Part shown: piece by piece, positions 27,159 to 32,084 of the stretch
Numbering within the stretch: the first letter of the stretch is position 1
Layout: every line of letters begins with the position of its first letter
Assembly: GCF_000613905.1 (NCBI RefSeq)
Contig: NZ_BAJW01000036.1
Coordinates: forward strand, 1-32,084
From: Acetobacter persici JCM 25330
Lineage (GTDB): Bacteria; Pseudomonadota; Alphaproteobacteria; Acetobacterales; Acetobacteraceae
DNA length: 32,084 bases
Reading direction: 5' to 3'
Translations under genes and position numbers: made by a program
The notes under the pieces: generated by a model
What the model was told of the DNA's origin: nothing
Databases searched by the model: none
The model's input: the letters and a program-made list of their open reading frames with translations, nothing else

Positions 27159-27185
27159 TGCGGCATAACGCCCCCTCCATTCCTC

Positions 27186-27214
27186 TTGCAAAACTGCCCC
27201 GTGCTCCTTATGTT
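27186..27214 (+). promoter_or_regulatory. Predicted sigma70 promoter of ssrA
   Basis: TTGCAA (27186-27191) is followed after exactly 17 bases by TATGTT (27209-27214). This would start transcription near 27221, right at the predicted 5' end of the tmRNA acceptor piece. Confidence 0.6.
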
Positions 27215-27221
27215 CATCAGT

Positions 27222-27545
27222 GCCGGAGGAGCTTGCTCCTTGGCTATGGTGATAAACGGAACGTGGAATAATCGTTGTGGACCCGGGGGCAGTACCCGGC
27301 GTCTCCACCATTTTCAATCCGGCCTTACGGCCCGGACGGATGGGGACGAAACAGGCTCGACACGCGTGGTAAAGACCTTCCTTTTGCCCGGCATTGTACC
27401 GCCGTTATCGGGCTAAACTTACAAGTGCCAATGATAACACTGAGGTGCTCGCTGTCGCTGCATAAGCGATAAGCGCGGTTCGGGAGGGCACCGGGCAACA
27501 GAAGCCCTCCCACTTTAGCCGCCAGCAAAACTGGCGTGCCTTCCC
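27222..27545 (+). ncRNA. ssrA: Circularly permuted two-piece tmRNA (alphaproteobacterial type)
   Basis: tmRNA rescues stalled ribosomes and adds a degradation tag. The gene is permuted. First comes the acceptor piece, ending in a T-arm (CCGGG, loop GGCAGTA, CCCGG), the acceptor strand CGTCTCC and ACCA at 27310. A removable spacer follows (27311-27341). Then comes the coding piece, whose first seven bases GGGGACG (27342-27348) pair with CGTCTCC with one G-U pair and lead into the typical AAACAGGCTCGACA. A pseudoknot-like stem GCCCG/CGGGC precedes the tag frame at 27427-27465, which encodes ANDNTEVLAVAA and a TAA stop. The stop sits in the loop of the hairpin TCGCT/AGCGA (27455-27469). Further stems follow at 27482-27511 and 27520-27536. 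The outer ends are approximate. The next gene is sspB. Confidence 0.93.
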
Positions 27546-27594
27546 CTAAAGATTCTCCTGCGCAGAAATCAGGGATATGACCTGGACACAGGCC

Positions 27595-27642
27595 CAGCAC
27601 TCAGCACTCAGCACTCAGCACTCAGCACTCAGCACTCAGCAC
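27595..27642. repeat. 7-base tandem repeat (CAGCACT), nearly seven copies
   Basis: Six complete copies of CAGCACT (27595-27636) and a six-base partial copy (27637-27642) occur without interruption. The array lies between the end of ssrA and the sspB start at 27836. A seven-base unit is prone to slippage and could vary in number between strains. Confidence 0.95.
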
Positions 27643-27835
27643 GTCCCGCAAACCCCCTTGGCGCGCGCGGATCAAGAACTTTTGAAGAGGCAGCGGTGGC
27701 GCGTCTGCCAGCCGGATGTGTTGCAGAATTATGCCATGCCGACTTGCACTTCCCCCCTCTTTCACGCATGGCTGACGGCAGAGTGATATGACAGAACGCC
27801 GGAATGTCCACCCGGCGCAAACGAGGAGAGCAGTC

Positions 27836-28384
27836 ATGGCGGATGACCACGATAACACCCCGGAAAATGGCGTTTTCCCGCCAGAAAGCCTGCTGCCTTA
27901 TGAAACATGGCTGGAGGACGCCTATCGTGGCGTCATGCTGAGCGCGCTGGACTATGTAAGCCGTGAAGGTCTTGCGGGGGAACATCATTTTTACCTGACA
28001 TTCCGCACGGATATCCCCGGCGTGGTGATCCCGGACCGGCTCCGCGCGCAGTACCCGCATGAAATGACGATCGTGCTGCAACACCAGTTCTGGGACCTGA
28101 ATGTGGACCGCACAGCAGGGAAAGTCTCGGTTGGTCTGTCCTTTGGCGGCGTCGGCTCCATTCTGGAAATTCCCGTGCGGGCCTTTACCGGTTTTGCGGA
28201 CCCTTCCATCCATCTCAGCCTGCATTTCACGGCGGCGGAACCGGACGAAGAGTCCGCGCCCGTGGCAGAAGCCCCGGCGGCCACCCTGACTGGGGACGAG
28301 GCGGAAGGCTCAGCGGAAAGTGACTCCTCCTCACAGGTTGTCAGTCTTGACGCCTTTCGCAAGAAGGGGCCATCACCCGGTTAA
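27836..28384 (+). CDS. sspB: ClpXP adaptor SspB, alphaproteobacterial type
   Basis: The product is 182 residues from ATG 27836, which has AGGAG 8 bases upstream; the in-frame ATG at 27788 lacks a site. The fold region (about 20-135) is typical of SspB-alpha: GLAGEHHFYLTFRTDIPGV, RLRAQYPHEMTIVLQHQFWDL and VSVGLSFGG. An acidic, Ala-rich linker then leads to the C-terminal motif QVVSLDAFRKK, the segment that docks on the ClpX N-domain. SspB binds the N-terminal part of ssrA tags and hands tagged proteins to ClpXP. Position next to ssrA fits this role. The start of fumarase follows after 42 bases. Confidence 0.93.
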   Translation: MADDHDNTPENGVFPPESLLPYETWLEDAYRGVMLSALDYVSREGLAGEHHFYLTFRTDIPGVVIPDRLRAQYPHEMTIVLQHQFWDLNVDRTAGKVSVGLSFGGVGSILEIPVRAFTGFADPSIHLSLHFTAAEPDEESAPVAEAPAATLTGDEAEGSAESDSSSQVVSLDAFRKKGPSPG

Positions 28385-28426
28385 GCCCCACTTTTCGGGG
28401 CAGGCCGACGGAGAGTTCAGCACATC

Positions 28427-30082
28427 ATGACCAGCCAGCCCCCTCGCCCCCCGGTACCCGCCTTTACCTACTCCCCCATTTTTCCTCTGGGGGAGGACAT
28501 CACGTCCTACCGGAAGGTGGATATCGCCGGTGTCAGCACATCGGAATGTGGCGGCAAGACCATCCTGCACATCACGCCGGAAGCCCTGACGGAGTTCACG
28601 GCACAGGCATTCCATGAAGTTGCGCATTATCTGCGCCCGGCGCACCTCAAGCAGCTTGCCAGCATCCTCAAAGACCCCGAAGCCTCGGACAATGACCGCT
28701 TCGTGGCGCTGGACCTGCTAAAAAATGCCTGCATTGCCGCAGGGGGCGTGCTGCCTATGTGTCAGGATACCGGCACCGCCATTGTTTTTGGCAAAAAAGG
28801 CCAGCGCGTGTGGGTGGAAGGCGATGAGGAAGTCGCCTTCTCCAAAGGCGTGTATGAAACCTATACCCGCACCAGCCTGCGCTATTCCCAGATGGCGCCC
28901 CTCAGCATGTTTGAGGAAAAAAACACCGGCACCAACCTGCCAGTACAGTGCGACATTTTCGCCAGCCCCGCCACGCATCATGATGAACAGTTTGACCTGA
29001 TGTTTGTGGCCAAGGGCGGCGGTTCTGCCAACAAGACCTTCCTGTTTCAGGAAACCCGCGCCCTGCTGGGGTCCGAGCAGAAGCTGCTGGACTGGCTGGA
29101 TGTTAAAATCAAAACACTCGGCACATCCGCCTGCCCACCGTACCATCTGGCCATTGTGATTGGCGGCATGTCTGCCGAGCAGACGCTCAAGACCGTCAAA
29201 CTGGCCTCCACCCACTGGTATGACAGCCTGCCCACCAGCGGCAGCATGACCGGCCACGCCTTCCGGGATGTGGAGATGGAACAGAAGGTTCTGGAACTGA
29301 CGCGCAAACTAGGCATTGGCGCTCAGTTTGGCGGCAAATATTTCTGCCATGATGTCCGCGTGATCCGCCTGCCGCGCCACGGTGCCTCCCTGCCTGTCGG
29401 GATGGGCGTCTCCTGCTCGGCAGACCGGCAGATCAAGGCGCGGATCACGGCGGATGGTTTCTTTCTGGAAGAGCTGGAGCATGACCCGGCCCGCTTCCTG
29501 CCGGAAACCACGGATGAACATCTGGAAGGCGAGGCCGTGAAAATCGACCTTAACCGCCCGATGGATGATATCCGCAAGGAACTCTCCCGCTACCCGGTCA
29601 AAACCCGCCTTGCCCTGACTGGTACAGTCGTTGTGGCGCGGGATATTGCCCACGCCAAATTCCGGGAGCGGCTGGAACGCGGTGAAGGCCTGCCGCAATA
29701 TCTGAAGGACCATCCCGTTTATTACGCTGGCCCCGCCAAAACGCCGGAAGGCATGGCGACCGGCTCCTTTGGCCCGACCACAGCGGGACGTATGGACTCC
29801 TATGTGGCCGAGCTTCAGGCCGCGGGCGGCTCCTACATCATGCTGGCCAAAGGCAACCGCTCCAAAGCGGTGAAGGAAGCCTGCCAGACTTATGGTGGCT
29901 TCTATCTGGGGTCCGTCGGTGGTCCGGCTGCCCGGCTGGCGCAGGACTGCATCCGCAAGGTTGAGGTGCTGGAGTATCCCGAACTGGGCATGGAAGCCGT
30001 GTGGAAAATCGAGGTTGAAGACTTCCCCGCCTTTATTGTTATCGACGACAAGGGAAATGACTTCTACGCTGAACTGAGCTGA
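28427..30082 (+). CDS. Class I fumarate hydratase (iron-sulfur)
   Basis: The product is 551 residues, full length for class I (FumA/FumB-type) fumarases, which interconvert fumarate and malate in the TCA cycle. The oxygen-sensitive 4Fe-4S cluster ligands are visible as Cys112 in PMCQDTGT, Cys236 in TSACPPYH and Cys330 in MGVSCSADR. The C-terminal beta domain (about 370-551) contains [16 protein letters not shown] and [14 protein letters not shown]. It follows sspB by 42 bases and may be co-transcribed. A GC-rich hairpin follows the stop. Confidence 0.96.
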   Translation: MTSQPPRPPVPAFTYSPIFPLGEDITSYRKVDIAGVSTSECGGKTILHITPEALTEFTAQAFHEVAHYLRPAHLKQLASILKDPEASDNDRFVALDLLKNACIAAGGVLPMCQDTGTAIVFGKKGQRVWVEGDEEVAFSKGVYETYTRTSLRYSQMAPLSMFEEKNTGTNLPVQCDIFASPATHHDEQFDLMFVAKGGGSANKTFLFQETRALLGSEQKLLDWLDVKIKTLGTSACPPYHLAIVIGGMSAEQTLKTVKLASTHWYDSLPTSGSMTGHAFRDVEMEQKVLELTRKLGIGAQFGGKYFCHDVRVIRLPRHGASLPVGMGVSCSADRQIKARITADGFFLEELEHDPARFLPETTDEHLEGEAVKIDLNRPMDDIRKELSRYPVKTRLALTGTVVVARDIAHAKFRERLERGEGLPQYLKDHPVYYAGPAKTPEGMATGSFGPTTAGRMDSYVAELQAAGGSYIMLAKGNRSKAVKEACQTYGGFYLGSVGGPAARLAQDCIRKVEVLEYPELGMEAVWKIEVEDFPAFIVIDDKGNDFYAELS

Positions 30083-30094
30083 CACGTTCAGAAT

Positions 30095-30117
30095 GCCCGC
30101 CTTATGGGAAGGCGGGC
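30095..30117 (+). terminator. Hairpin downstream of the fumarase gene
   Basis: GCCCGCCTT and AAGGCGGGC form a perfect 9-base stem with a five-base loop. No T-run follows, so it may be a weak terminator or a 3' end stabiliser; the VOC gene begins 25 bases later. Confidence 0.5.
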
Positions 30118-30141
30118 CAGCCAGAGGAGCCGGGTTGCTTC

Positions 30142-30534
30142 ATGCGCTTTACTGTTGACCGGATGGACCATGCGGTCCTGACTGTAAGAGACCTCGAAAT
30201 TTCTGCCTCATGGTACCAGCGCGTGCTGGGCATGGAGCGTGAGGAATACGGGCGCAACAACCGCACTGCTCTGCGTTTTGGGGGGCAGAAACTCAACCTG
30301 CGCCCGCAGGACGCCACAGGATGGGAGACCGCCGTGCATGCGTTGCCCGGCGGGAATGACTTATGCTTTGTCACCGCCGTCACGAGTGATGATGTGATTG
30401 AGCATCTGGAAAAATGCGGCGTGGCCGTGGTGGAAGGCCCCGTTGCGCGGCTTGGCGCACTGGGGCCGATTACATCCGTCTATTGCCACGACCCGGACCA
30501 GAACCTGATCGAAATAGCGTCCTATCAGGGATAA
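30142..30534 (+). CDS. VOC family (glyoxalase/bleomycin-resistance fold) protein
   Basis: The product is 130 residues with two beta-alpha-beta-beta-beta modules. The first begins MDHAVLTVRDLEISASWYQRVLGM, with metal-ligand candidate His10. The second ends VYCHDPDQNLIEIASYQG, whose Glu is the other expected ligand. Family members include glyoxalase I, dioxygenases and antibiotic-binding proteins; single-domain forms act as dimers. The substrate is unknown. It ends 13 bases before the convergent glucan hydrolase gene. Confidence 0.9.
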   Translation: MRFTVDRMDHAVLTVRDLEISASWYQRVLGMEREEYGRNNRTALRFGGQKLNLRPQDATGWETAVHALPGGNDLCFVTAVTSDDVIEHLEKCGVAVVEGPVARLGALGPITSVYCHDPDQNLIEIASYQG

Positions 30535-30547
30535 ACGCCGCCGGGTA

Positions 30548-32084
30548 TCACCCTGCCTGCTGCGCACCGCTGCGGGCAGGGACCCGTGCGCGGGCATGCT
30601 GGCCGCCTGACTCAGGCTGGTCAGACGGGGTTGCGCGGGCATACGTTGCAGGAGACGGTGCAGAGACATTATCTGCACTTTCCCCAAGCCAGCCCCCCCG
30701 GAACCCGGCTTTGAGCAGACCCTGCCTGATGACCGGATTACGCTTCATGGTGTTCCACACCAGCCCGCTGCGCCAGTTTTCAATCATCAGCAGAATCGGC
30801 CCCTGATCAATGCCCAGATAGGCCGTATCAGACCAGAAAGACTTATCCGCGTTGTGGAAGCTGGGGTTGAAGGCATCCACAAACCCGTAGCGGCTATAGA
30901 TATGGCTGCCGTAACGGTGTTTCATTTCCCGCAGGGCTGGAATGGCAATTTCCGGAGCAAAGGCAACGGAACCGCCCGCCGCCGTCGGGGCAATCGTGCC
31001 ATCATCCTGCGTATAGTCACGCCCTGTCCCACGTGCGGAATAAGACATGAAATGCCGTGGCGTGCCCCCAACAGTCTGCGTCAGTTCCCCCGGCCCGTCA
31101 CTCGCCGTCAGGCCCCACACGTCTTTCCCGTAATCCTGCCATTTACCGGGGTTGGTCATGGCGTAGGTCCGCTGCGCGTAGGTGGCGCGGCGGCTGTTTT
31201 CAAAATAGTCGATGCCCTTTTCCCGGTTCCAGTCATCCTGAATCCCCCGGAAATCAATCCAGGAGTGGGTGTACTGGTGACCGAACATGGGCGCAAAATT
31301 CAGCAGGGTCTGGCCGTAATACTCGCCCCACCGCCGGTCATTCGTCGTCAGCCAGACCTGCCATGAGGCAGAGTCCAGCGGATGCTTCTGAGAACCAAGG
31401 GCCAGAATATAGGCCATCATGCCCTCGCTGTACCCTTCCCAGTAATTGGGCAGGAACTGGCGCTCCGGGGACCATCCCATGCTCAGCCGCAGGTCTGGGC
31501 GGCGCATCCAGACCCAGTCCACATTCTGATACAGCGTGTTGGCCAGCGTGCGAATTTCCGCTTCCTGCGGCGTATTCTGCGTATAATAACTTTCGGCAAA
31601 CAGAATACCCTGCATCAGTAACGCAGTATCAATACTGGACAGTTCAATATCTTTATTAAAGCGCAGCCCAGTGTCTTTATTCAGAAAGTGATAGAAAAAC
31701 CCGTGATAGCCAGAGGATTTTTCCATGCTGTCATTCTGGGGCAGGCTGGAGAGATAACGCAGGGTGTTCAAAGTCCGCCCGATGGCCTGCTGGCGCGTAA
31801 TGTAACCCCGCTCCACCCCGATGCCATATGCCGTCAGGCCAAAACCTATGGAGGCAACGCTCGCCTGTGTCTGGTCAGACGGATAACGGTCTGGCACCAG
31901 TCCGGTCTTTGCATCCCCTGCTTCCCAGAACCACAGGAACGTCCGGTGTTCCAGATCCTCAATCAGCGCCATATCGGTGCGACTGGGCCTGAACACAACG
32001 CTGGTGGACAGGCGGACCGCCTGCCGCTGCTGGGTGGCGGAAGGCGGCGCAGGCATTGCGGAAGCCTGTGGGGCGGCAACCTGC
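30548..32084 (-). CDS. GH144/COG5368 family glucan hydrolase (5' end beyond the window)
   Basis: The visible part is over 500 residues and reads without a break to the right edge. At the edge, QVAAPQASAMPAPPSA looks like the end of a signal peptide, so the true start lies outside and the ATG at 32056 is internal. Family motifs include GYHGFFYHFLNKDTG, LSSIDTALLMQG, YSEGMMAYILALGS, MFGHQYTHSWIDFRG, DYFENSRRATYAQR, GLTASDGPG, DDGTIAPTAA and YLGIDQGPILLMIENWRSG. Characterised GH144 members are endo-beta-1,2-glucanases; many relatives are labelled glucoamylase-like. The C-terminal 45 residues are Ala/Pro/Arg-rich and not conserved. A periplasmic glucan-degrading role is likely. Confidence 0.88.
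   Translation of the reverse strand, partial: QVAAPQASAMPAPPSATQQRQAVRLSTSVVFRPSRTDMALIEDLEHRTFLWFWEAGDAKTGLVPDRYPSDQTQASVASIGFGLTAYGIGVERGYITRQQAIGRTLNTLRYLSSLPQNDSMEKSSGYHGFFYHFLNKDTGLRFNKDIELSSIDTALLMQGILFAESYYTQNTPQEAEIRTLANTLYQNVDWVWMRRPDLRLSMGWSPERQFLPNYWEGYSEGMMAYILALGSQKHPLDSASWQVWLTTNDRRWGEYYGQTLLNFAPMFGHQYTHSWIDFRGIQDDWNREKGIDYFENSRRATYAQRTYAMTNPGKWQDYGKDVWGLTASDGPGELTQTVGGTPRHFMSYSARGTGRDYTQDDGTIAPTAAGGSVAFAPEIAIPALREMKHRYGSHIYSRYGFVDAFNPSFHNADKSFWSDTAYLGIDQGPILLMIENWRSGLVWNTMKRNPVIRQGLLKAGFRGGWLGESADNVSAPSPATYARATPSDQPESGGQHARARVPARSGAQQAG

Noticed and set aside
27595..27642. CRISPR-like array
   Set aside because: The unit is only 7 bases, direct and without spacers; no cas genes are present. 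It is a simple tandem repeat.
1..32084. Insertion sequences, prophage, toxin-antitoxin or defence genes
   Set aside because: No transposase, integrase, capsid or defence motif appears in any supported gene; the content is core and envelope genes.

Overview
The window looks like a chromosomal segment of an alphaproteobacterium, most likely an acetic acid bacterium (Acetobacteraceae: Acetobacter, Gluconobacter, Komagataeibacter or a relative). The reasons are a circularly permuted two-piece tmRNA of the alphaproteobacterial type, an alpha-type SspB adaptor, GC-rich genes with many GTG and TTG starts, and housekeeping proteins that read like Acetobacteraceae homologues. The genus is inferred, not proven. 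I saw no insertion sequence, prophage, CRISPR array, rRNA or tRNA gene.

Layout. 1-109: tail of a + strand gene. 178-753 (-): secreted protein built from near-identical 29-residue repeats. 905-2467 (+): exported S10 serine carboxypeptidase-like protein. 2568-3535 (-): rplM-rpsI. 3758-5107 (+): unrecognised membrane-anchored protein. 5197-9658 (-): pstC-pstA-pstB-phoU, then a two-domain aspartyl-protease-like lipoprotein; no pstS is present. 9926-11793 (+): ilvD. 11853-15367 (-): TonB-dependent receptor followed by an exported PLP aminotransferase. 15615-18009 (-): acyltransferase, Ala/Pro-tailed periplasmic protein, and a 37-residue Cys-rich membrane peptide. 18222-23194 (-): opgC-like gene, degP/htrA, FUSC transporter, quinone oxidoreductase. 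23419-24570 (+): mrp. 24613-26251 (-): Cys-rich periplasmic protein, thyX and a small membrane protein. 26469-30534 (+): HPP membrane protein, ssrA (tmRNA), sspB, class I fumarase, VOC protein. 30548-32084 (-): GH144/COG5368 glucan hydrolase, cut by the window edge.

How genes work together. The ssrA-sspB pair is the best functional unit: tmRNA adds the degradation tag ANDNTEVLAVAA to proteins on stalled ribosomes, and SspB delivers tagged proteins to ClpXP. The pst genes and phoU form a phosphate uptake and signalling operon with 4-bp stop/start overlaps. The receptor and the exported aminotransferase appear to be one transcription unit under a promoter region with repeated motifs. The degP, FUSC, opgC and GH144 genes concern the cell envelope and periplasmic glucans.

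A strong caution. Six conserved genes (phoU, ilvD, an acyltransferase, a quinone oxidoreductase, degP, thyX) are each broken by one- or two-base deletions, nearly all in short G/C runs; degP appears to have three. Several are normally essential or nearly so, so consensus errors in the assembly are the likeliest cause. For these genes I give the inferred full extent across both frames.
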